Source of the DNA: Finegoldia magna ATCC 53516
GTDB lineage: Bacteria; Bacillota; Clostridia; Tissierellales; Peptoniphilaceae
DNA: 64,000 bases
Assembly (NCBI RefSeq): GCF_000159695.1
Contig: NZ_CM000955.1
Span: 941,473-1,005,472, forward strand
Reading direction: 5' to 3'
In this document: piece after piece, positions 17,372 to 27,230 of the stretch
Layout: each line of letters begins with the position of its first letter
Numbering within the stretch: the stretch's first letter is position 1
Notes under the pieces: generated by a model
Database searches by the model: none
What the model saw: the letters and a program-made list of their open reading frames with translations, nothing else
What the model was told of the DNA's origin: nothing
Made by a program: the position numbers and the translations under genes

Positions 17372-20300
17372 TTACTTAATCAATTCTTTTACCACTGATT
17401 CATTTATTGAGTTTTCTCCACCAAATACATTAACTTTTTCAAATTTTGATTCTTTGATAGCCTGTTTTGTAGCTTCTGGAATTTCATTTGCTTCTGCTAA
17501 TAATATTGGGCAATCAATTGAGCCTATTACTAAGCTGTCTGCTGGAACTGTTCCGTTTGCGATGTTAACTTCTACTCTATCTTTGAAGCCATATTCGTAG
17601 ATTTTCTTTGCTGTTTCGTAACGGTTTGCTCCTGCTATTCTTGTAGGGTTTGGAAGTTTGTTTTCTACTTCTTTGGAGATTGTCTTTTCTCCACCTACAA
17701 TTATTACTTCTTCAATTTGTTTCAATACTTCTTGTGTTGCTTTTGGTATGTTGTTTGGTTGTACAAGTAGTATTGGCATGTTGTTTTTGTTAGCTAGTGG
17801 CGCTACTGTTAATGCGTCTGCGAATACTTCTCCGCTTGCTATTACAGCTTTTTTAGTTCCTGTTAGCTTGATTATTTCTTGTGCAATCTTTGCACTTGTT
17901 TCGTATCTGTCAGATCCAGCTATTGTTTGTAGGTTGTATTTAGATAGGCTTTCTTTTGTCTTATCTACTGATTTTTCTCCACCTATTACAACTACATTTT
18001 TAGCTCCTAATCTCTTGATTTCTTGTGCTACTACTGAATCTAATTGATCTTTTTTAACTAGCAAGATTGGTGCTTTTAATGCTTTTGATAATGCTGATGC
18101 TGATAAGCTGTCTGCGAATTGTTCGTAGTTTGCTACGATTACTGTTTCAGCTGTGTTGTAGTATTTCTTGGATACTTCTACTGATGTTTGAATTCTGTCA
18201 GCTCCTGCTACTCTTGTTGTAGTTTTTTGTTGTTCAGCTGGTGTGCTTGGAGTTGTTGTTCCAGGTACGCTTGGAGTTGTTGTTACTGTACCAGATTGAT
18301 CTGGTGTTGTTCCTGGGTTATCACCTGGTTTTGTAGGATTTTCCTTTTCAAAATCTTTGCAAGCATCTTTTATTGCATTGAAAATTCCTTCCCTATGGTA
18401 TTTTGCTCTATCATCAACTTTTCTGATTTTTCCAAGACTATCTACATTTGATTTCAAAATATCTGAGTAATTTAGCCCTTCATAATCATCCAAAGTCTCC
18501 AAAGCCAACATATGATAACCATCATTATCTTCATCAACATTCAAAATCTCATTTCCGTATTCGTCTTTTTGTCCTTTTCCAATAGTGTAAGACATGTCTA
18601 ACACATACAAGATTTTGCCGTTTTTGTCAAAATACACATTCATTCCAATATGATAAGATGGAATCGGAAGTGGCGTTTTAAGTTCAAAATGACCTTGCTT
18701 CATAATTGAATTTGCCATATTTTCTTTGTTTTCGACAATATTAATAAGATTTTGTAATTCTTTTGTTAAACGAGTTAATTTATTGTCCGCTACAGCCGAA
18801 TTATTATAAGATTTTTTAGCATATTCAAGTTTATCTTTCAAAATCTCAGAATTTTGTGGATGATTTTTAATAGTTAGTTCTCCTTTTTTAATTAATGAGT
18901 CTAACTTATATCTATTTACGAAAAATTGAGTATCATGGATGTATTTTAGCTTCGCACCCTCAGATAATTTGTCTTGCTTTAACAGTTTTTCGCCTTCAGT
19001 CTTCATATCTTTGAATTGCTTTTGAGTATCATCTCTAAGTGCGGTTAAATCTAACTTATTTAATTCACCCAAAACTTTTTTCAAATCATCTTTGTTTTTC
19101 GTAATTTCTTCAGGATTAACAACAAAATTATTTCCATCAGCTAACGTTTTTCCTTTAATTCTAACTAAAACTTTTTTGTAGTTATCTTCAACTTTGTTAT
19201 CGTCAAACGCATTAAATCTTATTTCTTTGATTTTATTTGAAAAAACAACCTCTTTTAAATTATTGTATCTGAACGCTTCTTCTCTTACACTTTCTAAATT
19301 TTCTGGCAATGTAACCTTTGTAATGCTATTTTTGTAAAAAGTTTGAACAGATATTTCTTTTAATTTTGTTAATAAACTCAAATCTAACTCAGATATTTTG
19401 TTATTACAAAAAGCCATTTCTCCTATTTTTTCAACTTTATCGCCCATAAACATTACATTTTGTGCATCGTTATTTCTAAAAGCTGAAATTCCAATTTCTC
19501 TAACATTTGGATAAATCACTATTGCAAATAATTTATTAATATGAAACGCACTACTTCCAATTATTTCAGTATTTTCGCCTAATTCAAGCATTTCGATCTT
19601 GTTATTCATAAATGCTCCGTCTCCAATGATTTTCAGAGCCTCAGGTGCTTCAAATTCTGTCAAATAATTAGACTGAAATGCAAATTTCCCGATTTTTTTC
19701 ACAGTTTCCGGAAGCTTTACGCTTTGTAAATCGTACTTATTCAAACTACTATTTTCAAAATCCACATTTCGAAAAGCATCATCTCCAATTTCATCAACAA
19801 CATATTTCCCATTCTTTTCAGGAATTACAAGATTTTTATTTTCACGAACTTTTAATTTTCCGATACCAGAAAATCCTAGAACCTTGCCTTTATCAAATAC
19901 AAAATCTTTTTCATCCCATTTTGAACTATCCACATCTACTGAAGTTGTCTTATCTTCTTCTGTCGGGTTTACAATAGAAGAAGAATCCTTGTTGTCCACA
20001 TTTCCATTTGAGAAAAGCACAACTTTCATCGCGTAGTTTTCATCGCCAGAATTTCCACTAAATGCATCAATCTCAATTTTTTTCACACTATCTGGAAGTT
20101 TCACTTGCTTAATTTTATTATCTTGAAAAGCTTGTTCTTTTATAATTTCCAATTTTTCACAATTAAATTCTAATTCTGTAATTTGATTAGATTTAAAAGA
20201 TCTTTCTCCTAAATTTGTTAAATTTTTAGGTAAAATAAGTTTGCCTTCTATTTGGTTATCAAAAAATACTTGTTCTCCCAAAAATTCCAAATTATCCGGT

Positions 20301-20818
20301 AATTTTATAGTCTTTAAACTTAGATGTGCAAATGCATAATCACTAATTTTAGTGATGGTCTTTGGTAAATTAACGCTTTTAATATTACTATTTTCTTCAA
20401 AAGCATCTTGCCCAATATAAGTATATCCTTCAGGAATCTCTACAGATTCTATGTCTAATTGATGGAAATCTTCTCCAAGCTTTTTAATTTCGTTTCCATC
20501 AACATCTAAGTTGTTAACCTCTCCATTTTCGCCTTCTCTTTGAGTATACTCGTCAATCGCACTGCTCTTATTGTAGACAAAAGCAAAACTTGCTATTTTT
20601 TTCAAATCTACATTTTCTTTGCTTTTTGATGGCAGTACTACATTTCGATTTCTTTTTAGCTTTTGCACTCCGCTTTTTGAAAAACCGTATACAGTATCTC
20701 CCACAATCTCAAAATCCTCCGCTGTATATTTGTCATCCGCTGCTTTGGAATTAATATTTAATCCAAAAATCAAAGCAAATACAAAAACCAAAGAAAAAAT
20801 AATCTTCTTTTTGTTCAT
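17372..20818 (-). CDS. BspA-type leucine-rich-repeat surface protein with CWB2 anchor
   Basis: This 1148-residue secreted protein has a signal peptide ending in INSKAADD (about residue 26). Residues 100-560 contain many LRR_5/BspA repeats of the form (I/V)G..AF..N.(I/L)..(V/L).LP, such as IGQDAFEENSNIKSVNLP and IGKFAFQSNYLTEF. A charged, mostly helical segment follows at about 575-705, then a globular region to about 835. A Thr/Pro/Gly linker (PGDNPGTTPDQSG) precedes three CWB2 repeats at 865-1148 (AGADRIQTS, AGSDRYETS, AGANRYETA). LRR_5 proteins often mediate host binding in anaerobes; that role is inferred. It is the second of three CWB2 proteins in the window and is monocistronic. Confidence 0.92.
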   Translation of the reverse strand: MNKKKIIFSLVFVFALIFGLNINSKAADDKYTAEDFEIVGDTVYGFSKSGVQKLKRNRNVVLPSKSKENVDLKKIASFAFVYNKSSAIDEYTQREGENGEVNNLDVDGNEIKKLGEDFHQLDIESVEIPEGYTYIGQDAFEENSNIKSVNLPKTITKISDYAFAHLSLKTIKLPDNLEFLGEQVFFDNQIEGKLILPKNLTNLGERSFKSNQITELEFNCEKLEIIKEQAFQDNKIKQVKLPDSVKKIEIDAFSGNSGDENYAMKVVLFSNGNVDNKDSSSIVNPTEEDKTTSVDVDSSKWDEKDFVFDKGKVLGFSGIGKLKVRENKNLVIPEKNGKYVVDEIGDDAFRNVDFENSSLNKYDLQSVKLPETVKKIGKFAFQSNYLTEFEAPEALKIIGDGAFMNNKIEMLELGENTEIIGSSAFHINKLFAIVIYPNVREIGISAFRNNDAQNVMFMGDKVEKIGEMAFCNNKISELDLSLLTKLKEISVQTFYKNSITKVTLPENLESVREEAFRYNNLKEVVFSNKIKEIRFNAFDDNKVEDNYKKVLVRIKGKTLADGNNFVVNPEEITKNKDDLKKVLGELNKLDLTALRDDTQKQFKDMKTEGEKLLKQDKLSEGAKLKYIHDTQFFVNRYKLDSLIKKGELTIKNHPQNSEILKDKLEYAKKSYNNSAVADNKLTRLTKELQNLINIVENKENMANSIMKQGHFELKTPLPIPSYHIGMNVYFDKNGKILYVLDMSYTIGKGQKDEYGNEILNVDEDNDGYHMLALETLDDYEGLNYSDILKSNVDSLGKIRKVDDRAKYHREGIFNAIKDACKDFEKENPTKPGDNPGTTPDQSGTVTTTPSVPGTTTPSTPAEQQKTTTRVAGADRIQTSVEVSKKYYNTAETVIVANYEQFADSLSASALSKALKAPILLVKKDQLDSVVAQEIKRLGAKNVVVIGGEKSVDKTKESLSKYNLQTIAGSDRYETSAKIAQEIIKLTGTKKAVIASGEVFADALTVAPLANKNNMPILLVQPNNIPKATQEVLKQIEEVIIVGGEKTISKEVENKLPNPTRIAGANRYETAKKIYEYGFKDRVEVNIANGTVPADSLVIGSIDCPILLAEANEIPEATKQAIKESKFEKVNVFGGENSINESVVKELIK

Positions 20819-21017
20819 ACGAACCTCCTATTAAATTAATAATGATATTCTTTATCATCTAAAGAACTTTTTTTATTTTACTATAATCTCAATTTCTTTT
20901 CAATGATATTTGTTATCAAATTAATTTTAAAAAAAGTTTCGTGCTTATCAATATCTTCAAACACATAATATTGAGCTAGCTAAAATTTTATACGTTACTT
21001 TTAGCAATCTTATATAC

Positions 21018-21050
21018 ACAAAAACAGCTCTTAATAAATTAAAAGCTGCA
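21018..21050 (-). terminator. rho-independent terminator of the glycosyltransferase gene
   Basis: On the minus strand CAGCTTTT (21048-21041) pairs with AAGAGCTG (21032-21025) around a short A/T loop, followed by TTTTTGTG. It lies about 20 bases beyond the stop. Confidence 0.75.
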
Positions 21051-21068
21051 TTCAGTAAATTTTATATT

Positions 21069-22295
21069 CTATTGTAAATTTGCAATCTCCATTAACTCAT
21101 TCTCAATTTCAAGCATTATGTGATCCCAAGAATGTTTTAATACTAATTCGTGAATTTTTTCTGGTATTGGTTCTTTGTTTTGTATTCTGATTATTTGTTG
21201 TTCAATTCCTTTTGCTAATCTATCAACAAATGGTTCGATTTCTGAATCATAAGGTTCATCAATTGATTTGAGTCGTGGCATTTCGACAAATTCAATGGCT
21301 GTACTGTTGTTTATTTCATCGCCTAATGTTTCGATTAGTCCTTCTATTTCTGTTACAACGACTCTCATTCCACAACCCAACGCTTCGATTGCAATGAGTC
21401 CCAATCCTTCATAGTAGCTTGGCAGAATGTAGATGTCCGATTCTCTCATTTTATTGGAGAGTTTTTTCTGACAAGATGTGTTGTGCAAATCGAAGTGAAG
21501 TGAATTGCCTGTGTTGTCCCACAACTCAACTTTTGTTTCTATGTCGACATCTCCTACTAGTGTTAATTCCAAATTATCGTATTTTTCTTCTAGTTTTTTG
21601 AAGGCTTTGCAAAGTTCGTACACTCCTTTTGCGTGTGATAATTTCCCTGCAAACAAAAGCCTTATTCTGTCGTTTTGTGGGTCTTCTTTTCTTCTGTAAA
21701 ATATGTCGCTGTTATAGCCTCCACCCGTTACAACGATTTTTTCTTTGTCGATTCCAAATATATCCGAGATTGGTTCTACGTCTTTTTTGCTTAGTGCTAG
21801 GACTTTTTGTGCACGGTTTAGATTATCCACACAAGTCATAAACAATTCTGGGTTGAGGTTTGTTTGTCTGATGTCGGTTCCATGATTTAGTAATAAAACG
21901 GGAGTTTCATCGAAAATATCTAACACGAGACTGCTTAGCATCCAACAATGATGAGATACGATGACGTCTGGATTGAATTCTTTCTTTGCTTTTTTCAATT
22001 GTTTTGTGAATTCATTTGTCCAATCTTCAATCATATCGTGTGTCATATCGCTGTATTTTGTGGAATCGTAGGGCATTTCATCGCTCATTCCAACTATTGG
22101 GAAGTTCAACTTTTCGCTTTTAAATTCGACTGGATATTTTTTGATTGTATCATCCAAATTTAATTGTATATTATCTTGTATTCCAAATATAGCAGCATTT
22201 TCATGGTTTTGTTGCATAAATTGAATTACGTTTGTAAAATAAACGCCGCTTCCTGTTTGTTTCGGAAGTTGTGCGATTACGTGTAATATTTTCAT
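21069..22295 (-). CDS. GT4-family glycosyltransferase
   Basis: This 408-residue retaining glycosyltransferase has the GT-B fold. The N-terminal acceptor domain begins MKILHVIAQLPKQTGSGVYF, where the G-S-G-V loop near residue 17 is typical of GT4. The C-terminal domain has LLFAGKLSHAKGVYELCKAF near 214-235 and the E-x7-E nucleotide-sugar motif in YEGLGLIAIEALGCGMRV near 296-312. The length is normal. It is a lone gene between terminators, so the acceptor (glycolipid, wall polymer or small thiol precursor) cannot be read from context. No signal peptide is present. Confidence 0.87.
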   Translation of the reverse strand: MKILHVIAQLPKQTGSGVYFTNVIQFMQQNHENAAIFGIQDNIQLNLDDTIKKYPVEFKSEKLNFPIVGMSDEMPYDSTKYSDMTHDMIEDWTNEFTKQLKKAKKEFNPDVIVSHHCWMLSSLVLDIFDETPVLLLNHGTDIRQTNLNPELFMTCVDNLNRAQKVLALSKKDVEPISDIFGIDKEKIVVTGGGYNSDIFYRRKEDPQNDRIRLLFAGKLSHAKGVYELCKAFKKLEEKYDNLELTLVGDVDIETKVELWDNTGNSLHFDLHNTSCQKKLSNKMRESDIYILPSYYEGLGLIAIEALGCGMRVVVTEIEGLIETLGDEINNSTAIEFVEMPRLKSIDEPYDSEIEPFVDRLAKGIEQQIIRIQNKEPIPEKIHELVLKHSWDHIMLEIENELMEIANLQ

Positions 22296-22387
22296 GTTAT
22301 CATCCTTTTTATTATTATTCTTACTTCTATATTATCATAATAAGATTTTAATTTCTTTAGTTATTTATTGAATTTTTTTATAAATCA

Positions 22388-22416
22388 TTGATTATGTTTG
22401 TTTTTTAATGTATAAT
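22388..22416 (+). promoter_or_regulatory. sigma-A promoter of the MATE transporter gene
   Basis: TTGATT (22388-22393) and a perfect TATAAT (22411-22416) are 17 bases apart. Transcription would start near 22423, leaving a leader of about 25 bases with AGGAGG at 22436-22441. Confidence 0.8.
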
Positions 22417-22449
22417 AACTTGTATTATTTTGATTAGGAGGCGATTATT

Positions 22450-23844
22450 ATAGAAAATTTAAACGAACAACGATCAAATCTTCTTGGCAATGAATCCATT
22501 CCGAAATTAATCTGGAAGTTTTCAGTTCCAGCTACTATAGGAATGTTGGTTCAAGCTTTGTATAATGTTATAGATAGAATCTTCCTAGGTGCCGGTGTAA
22601 ATCAAATGTCAATTGGTGGCGTTTATTTGATTTTCCCGATTTTTTTATTTTTGATGGCATTCGGAATGTTGATTGGTGTGGGTGGCAATTCCCTTTCTTC
22701 AATCAAATTCGGTGAAGGTAAGAAAAAAGAATCAGAAATCATTCTTGGCACATCTATGTTTTTATCTATTATTTTCGGGATTTTGATATCAGCGATTTTT
22801 CTTTTAAATTTAAAATGGTTTTTGAAAATTTTCGGCGCGAGTGACACTTTGATGCCTTACGCTTATGAATATGGAAAAATTATTTTGTATGGTGCACCTT
22901 TTCAAATGGTTGGTTTTGCAATGAACAACTTCATCCGTGGCGAAGGAAATCCTAGGGCTGCGATGGTGACGATGTTCATCGGTGCAATCAGCAATATTAT
23001 TTTGGATTATGTGTTCATTTTTCCTATGAAAATGGGAGTACAAGGCGCTGCTTGGGCGACTATTATCGGTCAAATTTTGTCTTGTATTTGGGTTGTGAGA
23101 TATTTTCTTTCAGACCGTGCACTGTTGAGACTTAAAAAGGAAACATTCAAGCTTGATTTGCACTACTGCAAGCAAATTTTTGCACTGGGTTCTGCTCCAT
23201 TCGCAATGCAACTTGTAGCTAGTGGTATTAATATTATTTTCAACAATTTCCTTAAAATTTACGGTGGCGACTTGGCGACATCATCAATGAGTGTTATCTA
23301 TAGTGTTTCACAAATTGCATTCATGCCGATTTTTGGTATCAACCAAGGTATCCAACCAATTTTAGGATTTAATTTCGGAGCACACAAATACAGACGTGTT
23401 CAACACACTTTGAGAATTGCTATTGTAGCTGGAACTGTGTATATGGTTTTGAACTGGGCATTCACTATGCTTAGACCAGATTTGTTGGTTAAGATTTTCA
23501 TTTCAAGACCTGAAGATTACGCAGTCATCAAAGACATCGCAATTCCTGGACTTAGAATATACAATTCGATGATTTTCATGCTTGGATATTCCATAATTGG
23601 ATCGTCATTATTCCAAGCAATCGGCAAACCAAAAATTGGTTTCATATTGACAATGACAAGACAACTTATTTATTTGTTACCGTTGATGTTGATTTTCCCA
23701 AAACTTTTCGGACTTACAGGCGTATGGTCTGCAATGCCAGTGTCTGATGTTTTGTCGACAATCACTACGACGTATTTCTTGGTTAAATCAGGATTTTTGG
23801 TTAAAACAATTCACAACGACGACGAATTTGTTCTCGGAATTTAA
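22450..23844 (+). CDS. MATE-family efflux transporter, apparent non-AUG start
   Basis: This 464-residue polytopic antiporter has twelve expected transmembrane helices. MATE proteins exchange drugs or toxic metabolites for Na+ or H+. Family signatures include PATIGMLVQALYNVIDRIFLG near the N-terminus, FIRGEGNPRAAM near 155, GINQGIQPILGFNFGAHKYRR near 298 and ALFQAIGKP-like SSLFQAIGKPK near 388. The first in-frame ATG is at 22543 and would delete half of helix 1. Reading back gives ENLNEQRSNLLGNESIPKL, a normal MATE N-terminus, starting at ATA 22450 (8 bases after AGGAGG) or ATT 22447 (5 bases). Either a rare start codon or a sequence error is required. Confidence 0.88.
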   Translation: MENLNEQRSNLLGNESIPKLIWKFSVPATIGMLVQALYNVIDRIFLGAGVNQMSIGGVYLIFPIFLFLMAFGMLIGVGGNSLSSIKFGEGKKKESEIILGTSMFLSIIFGILISAIFLLNLKWFLKIFGASDTLMPYAYEYGKIILYGAPFQMVGFAMNNFIRGEGNPRAAMVTMFIGAISNIILDYVFIFPMKMGVQGAAWATIIGQILSCIWVVRYFLSDRALLRLKKETFKLDLHYCKQIFALGSAPFAMQLVASGINIIFNNFLKIYGGDLATSSMSVIYSVSQIAFMPIFGINQGIQPILGFNFGAHKYRRVQHTLRIAIVAGTVYMVLNWAFTMLRPDLLVKIFISRPEDYAVIKDIAIPGLRIYNSMIFMLGYSIIGSSLFQAIGKPKIGFILTMTRQLIYLLPLMLIFPKLFGLTGVWSAMPVSDVLSTITTTYFLVKSGFLVKTIHNDDEFVLGI

Positions 23845-23888
23845 AAAAGGTTTGAATATTGGATTTCCAATGTTCAAACCTTTATTTT
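23845..23888 (+). terminator. bidirectional terminator between the MATE gene and the 97-residue protein
   Basis: AAAGGTTTGAA (from 23847) pairs with TTCAAACCTTT (to 23882), with ATTGGA/TCCAAT pairing inside. There is an A-run on the left and a T-run on the right, suiting the two convergent genes. Confidence 0.88.
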
Positions 23889-24182
23889 TTAGAATATAAA
23901 TACTGAAACTAGAATAGACACTACAGCCGTTATCATTATCATAGGTAGTTTGTAATCAGAAGATGTTTTCTTGAATGATCCTTTATTGAAAATCGCAAAC
24001 GTAGCCGATGCTACTACAAAAATTGTAGCTGCTATTTTCAAAAATCCCACAGCATCAAACTCATTTGTCCTGAAAAATCTGTAGATTGTTATCAATAAAA
24101 TATATCCAATACAATACGCATATAATTCCAACACTCCAAATCTATCTTTTTGTTTCAATTTTACCTCCTTATTTTCCTGCAA
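23889..24182 (-). CDS. small three-helix membrane protein, unknown function
   Basis: This 97-residue protein has a charged N-terminus (MQENKEVKLKQKDR) and three hydrophobic segments (about 18-35, 46-64, 78-97). The last ends exactly at the C-terminus. It overlaps the end of the TldE gene by 14 bases and reads in the same direction, so it is the third gene of a tldD-tldE operon. I do not recognise the family. Overlap with a protease gene suggests translational coupling but says nothing certain about function. Confidence 0.72.
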   Translation of the reverse strand: MQENKEVKLKQKDRFGVLELYAYCIGYILLITIYRFFRTNEFDAVGFLKIAATIFVVASATFAIFNKGSFKKTSSDYKLPMIMITAVVSILVSVFIF

Positions 24183-25458
24183 TAGTTACATTATCAAACG
24201 CAATAACTGCTGGTGCTAAGCTGTTCTTACGTGATTTCAATTCTTTTGAGAAAATCATAGAATCTTGAACTTCTTTTACATTTAATGAAATTGAACCACC
24301 TGTTATGAATGATTCCACGCCATCTTTTACAAGTCTTGCAAGTCTGAATTCTCCACCGAAATCTCCCGTAGCGCTGTCCATCAAGAATGACGAGAACGCC
24401 AACACTTCAATGTAATCTTGTGATTTCAATTCTTCGACAGAAATATCTCCACCACTTACTTCGAAAACTGGTGATTGTCCCATATTTTTTACGTTCAAAT
24501 AATAACTATACTTTGCATTAGTAACCAAATTTTCTACGACACCATTTTTGTACAAATCATATTGTACAAGTTTTTTACCTTCTGAATCGACAGGTCTTTT
24601 GTTGATTGATGTCTCCAATGTTGGATTGATTTTCATGTTGAAGTTTACTTTTGGATTATCTCCGAAAAATCTCTCGCCTAATTTTGCAGAGCTGATTTGT
24701 TGATAAATCATGGCATCTCTTGCTTGGTCGTAATAGTAATACAAGAATTCTTCAACAGCTTCGTTTGATAAAATCACTCTCATATTTTCCATTTTTTCAT
24801 TTCTAACGGCGCTGGATCTTTTTTCAGTTTCCAAAAGTTGTTTGTCGACGATTTCTTCGATTTTCGAATAATCGATACTTGTCAAATCATATCCGTTGAA
24901 TATTTCGACAGGTTCATCTCCAACGTTACAATCAGTTACGATTTCAAATGTAAATTTGTTGGAAGGATATTCCACATCCACACCCTTTGATGTAACGACG
25001 TGCTTGTGGTTTTCCACTGCGAAAATTTCGCAGGAATTTACTTTAGATTGGTAGCCGTAATCTTTGTAGATAACATCGTGAACTTTTTTGAAATTGTCTG
25101 TCAAATCTTCGCATACTTTGATGTCTTTTAATGTAGCATAGCCTTCTTCTTTTTCTGGAAGTTCGTAGTATTTGTTCTTGACAAATTTCGCTGCAAAAGC
25201 AGTTCTGTCGATTTTTTCTTTGATTTCATCGTCACTGTCACTTAAGTTCAACACAACTGTGCTGTCACCTTTGAATTTGTCGCCATTTTCTTCAAAATCC
25301 ACGAACACTCTTACAGATGTTTCATTAGTCACGCAACTTCTGTTCATGTCTACTTTGTCTTTTATCAAAAATACTTCGTTAGATTTGGACACAGTGTTGA
25401 CAACTATCCAGTCGGTAATTTTTTCGTTTTGTTTTAATATATTTATTAATCTTTCCAT
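24169..25458 (-). CDS. tldE: TldE/PmbA-family metallopeptidase subunit
   Basis: This 429-residue cytoplasmic protein is the non-catalytic partner of TldD. It belongs to the PmbA/TldD superfamily by overall pattern: EEIVDKQLLETEKRS in the middle and a C-terminal beta-rich region SGGDISVEELKSQ...FSSFLMDSATGDFGGEFRLA. It lacks the HExxxH zinc motif found in its partner, as expected for TldE. The start overlaps the TldD stop by one base, supporting heterodimer formation. In other bacteria TldD/E trims unfolded peptides and matures some microcins; no such precursor was recognised here. Confidence 0.9.
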   Translation of the reverse strand: MERLINILKQNEKITDWIVVNTVSKSNEVFLIKDKVDMNRSCVTNETSVRVFVDFEENGDKFKGDSTVVLNLSDSDDEIKEKIDRTAFAAKFVKNKYYELPEKEEGYATLKDIKVCEDLTDNFKKVHDVIYKDYGYQSKVNSCEIFAVENHKHVVTSKGVDVEYPSNKFTFEIVTDCNVGDEPVEIFNGYDLTSIDYSKIEEIVDKQLLETEKRSSAVRNEKMENMRVILSNEAVEEFLYYYYDQARDAMIYQQISSAKLGERFFGDNPKVNFNMKINPTLETSINKRPVDSEGKKLVQYDLYKNGVVENLVTNAKYSYYLNVKNMGQSPVFEVSGGDISVEELKSQDYIEVLAFSSFLMDSATGDFGGEFRLARLVKDGVESFITGGSISLNVKEVQDSMIFSKELKSRKNSLAPAVIAFDNVTIAGK

Positions 25459-26882
25459 TAACTTAAAATCCCCTTTGCCTTAATGTATGATCCACCAGTT
25501 GATGTCTTAACCCATTCTTTCCAGCCTTTTCCGCAATATCCGCCGCCAGAAAGCACAAGTCCGTTGGAAACTTGTGTGATTGATTGCAACAAATCAGGCA
25601 CATATCCTGTCAAATAAACAGGGCTTACGATTTTGCCTGTTAATTTTCCGTCTATGATTTCACGACCTTTCATTGCAACGCATTGAATTCCCCAGTTTTT
25701 TGGATCTTCCATTCCAGATGAGAAACCTTCCAACAAATATCCTTTGTCAACGGATTTAATCATATCTTCAACAGAATCTTCGCCTTCTTCAAAGAAAGTG
25801 TTAGTCATACGAGTGTATGCTTTTCTCTTGAAAGATTCTCTCTTGCCATTTCCTGTGGATTCTTGTCCCAACAAAATCGCAGACAATTCGTCGCACATTC
25901 CGTGGCGCAAAATTCCCTTGTCGATAATCACAGTATCTCTTCCCAAGTTACCCTCGTCATCGAACAAATAGCTCGACACTTCATCGAAAGCTGTCGCACC
26001 GTCGTGCATAATTATCTTGTCACTTGCAACTCTCTTATCTTGGTATTCTTTTCCTTTTGCACGTTCTTTTACATACATATCCATTTCAGCTCCGTGACCG
26101 AAAGCTTCGTGAGCGATTAATCCTGTAAAATCAGGGTCGCAAATTATATCGTATTCTCCAGGAACAACTCTGTCTGCTGTAAGTAATTCTTCAGTTCTTC
26201 TACAAGCATCTTCTGCCGCTTTTTCGAATTCAGAAATCAATTCACTTCCACACAATCCAGAATTAGAAATGAAATCTAATTTTGTATTTTTCCCATCAGT
26301 TGCTGCTGCCATTGCAAATCCAGTTGAATAAGCGTAAGATTGGTACAAATCTTTATTCTTCGATAAGAAAATTTTATTAACTTGCGTAATATTCAATCTC
26401 AAAGAAAGTTGAACGATCTTTTCGTATTTCACTTTAACTTCGTCGTGAATTTTTTGCAAAGTAGTGATGATTTTTTCAGGATTATCTTCTTCCGGCAAGT
26501 TTTCAACTTCAGTGATTTTTTCTTTTGTGATTTCGTCGTCATTTGGAAGTCTGTCGTATGTTACTCTGTCCAAGCCTTCGACGATTTTTTTACGATCTTC
26601 AAGTGCAATTTTACGGACATTTTCGCATACTTTGTCAACGTCTACTTCGTTAAATGAATACTCACTAAATCCCAAATCAGTGTACACTCTGATTACAAAT
26701 CCACGTTGGTAATCAGGAGAAGGATTCAATGAAATTGCAGATGTCGTCACAGAATAACTTGCACCATCAACATCGCAACCTAAAATAGAAACGTATTTGA
26801 AATCAGTTTCCAAATTTTTTATAATTTCTTGTAATTTAGATTTATTATCTAATAAAAATTTTGATGTAGTTAGTTTTTTCAT
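25458..26882 (-). CDS. tldD: TldD-family zinc metallopeptidase
   Basis: This 474-residue catalytic subunit of the TldD/TldE peptidase has the zinc-binding motif HEAFGHGAEMD (HExxxH) near residue 259. C-terminal family signatures are GYLLEGFSSGMEDPKNWGIQC near 376 and SGGGYCGKGWKEW near 448; the latter region supplies the third metal ligand in the family. It heads a three-gene minus-strand operon with tldE and the 97-residue membrane protein. The length is normal. The cellular substrate is unknown. Confidence 0.93.
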   Translation of the reverse strand: MKKLTTSKFLLDNKSKLQEIIKNLETDFKYVSILGCDVDGASYSVTTSAISLNPSPDYQRGFVIRVYTDLGFSEYSFNEVDVDKVCENVRKIALEDRKKIVEGLDRVTYDRLPNDDEITKEKITEVENLPEEDNPEKIITTLQKIHDEVKVKYEKIVQLSLRLNITQVNKIFLSKNKDLYQSYAYSTGFAMAAATDGKNTKLDFISNSGLCGSELISEFEKAAEDACRRTEELLTADRVVPGEYDIICDPDFTGLIAHEAFGHGAEMDMYVKERAKGKEYQDKRVASDKIIMHDGATAFDEVSSYLFDDEGNLGRDTVIIDKGILRHGMCDELSAILLGQESTGNGKRESFKRKAYTRMTNTFFEEGEDSVEDMIKSVDKGYLLEGFSSGMEDPKNWGIQCVAMKGREIIDGKLTGKIVSPVYLTGYVPDLLQSITQVSNGLVLSGGGYCGKGWKEWVKTSTGGSYIKAKGILS

Positions 26883-27000
26883 GTTCTACCCCTTTCATTA
26901 ATAATTATAGTAAATACTTCTATCTATTACAATGAATTTAAGAAAATGATATCATAAATTTAGATACTGTAGTAAAATATGTATAAAGGAGTGTAGCCTA

Positions 27001-27222
27001 ATGAAAATTAATATTCAATTAACTCAAGAAGAAATGATTCTTGCAAAAACTTATTCTAAAAATCATTCGATGAATTTGGAAGATGCTTTTAAAAGTGCAT
27101 TATTCGAAAAAATTGAGGATGAATACGACACAATCACAGCTGAAAAAGCATATGAAGATTTCCTAAAAGATGAAAAAAATAGCAAACCAATTTCTGAATT
27201 ATGGAAAGATTTAGACTTGTAA
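27001..27222 (+). CDS. RelB/DUF6290-type antitoxin-like protein, no toxin beside it
   Basis: This 73-residue acidic protein begins MKINIQLTQEEMILAKTYSKNHSMNLEDAFKSA (shown here in part: a beta strand then two helices). It therefore has a ribbon-helix-helix DNA-binding N-terminus of the kind found in RelB and DUF6290 antitoxins. The C-terminus YEDFLKDEKNSKPISELWKDLDL resembles the toxin-binding tail. A ribosome site GGAG is upstream. A strong terminator starts eight bases after the stop and the next gene is pdxS on the other strand, so no RelE/ParE toxin is linked. It may be an orphan antitoxin or a lone repressor. Confidence 0.75.
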   Translation: MKINIQLTQEEMILAKTYSKNHSMNLEDAFKSALFEKIEDEYDTITAEKAYEDFLKDEKNSKPISELWKDLDL

Positions 27223-27230
27223 TAAACCTA

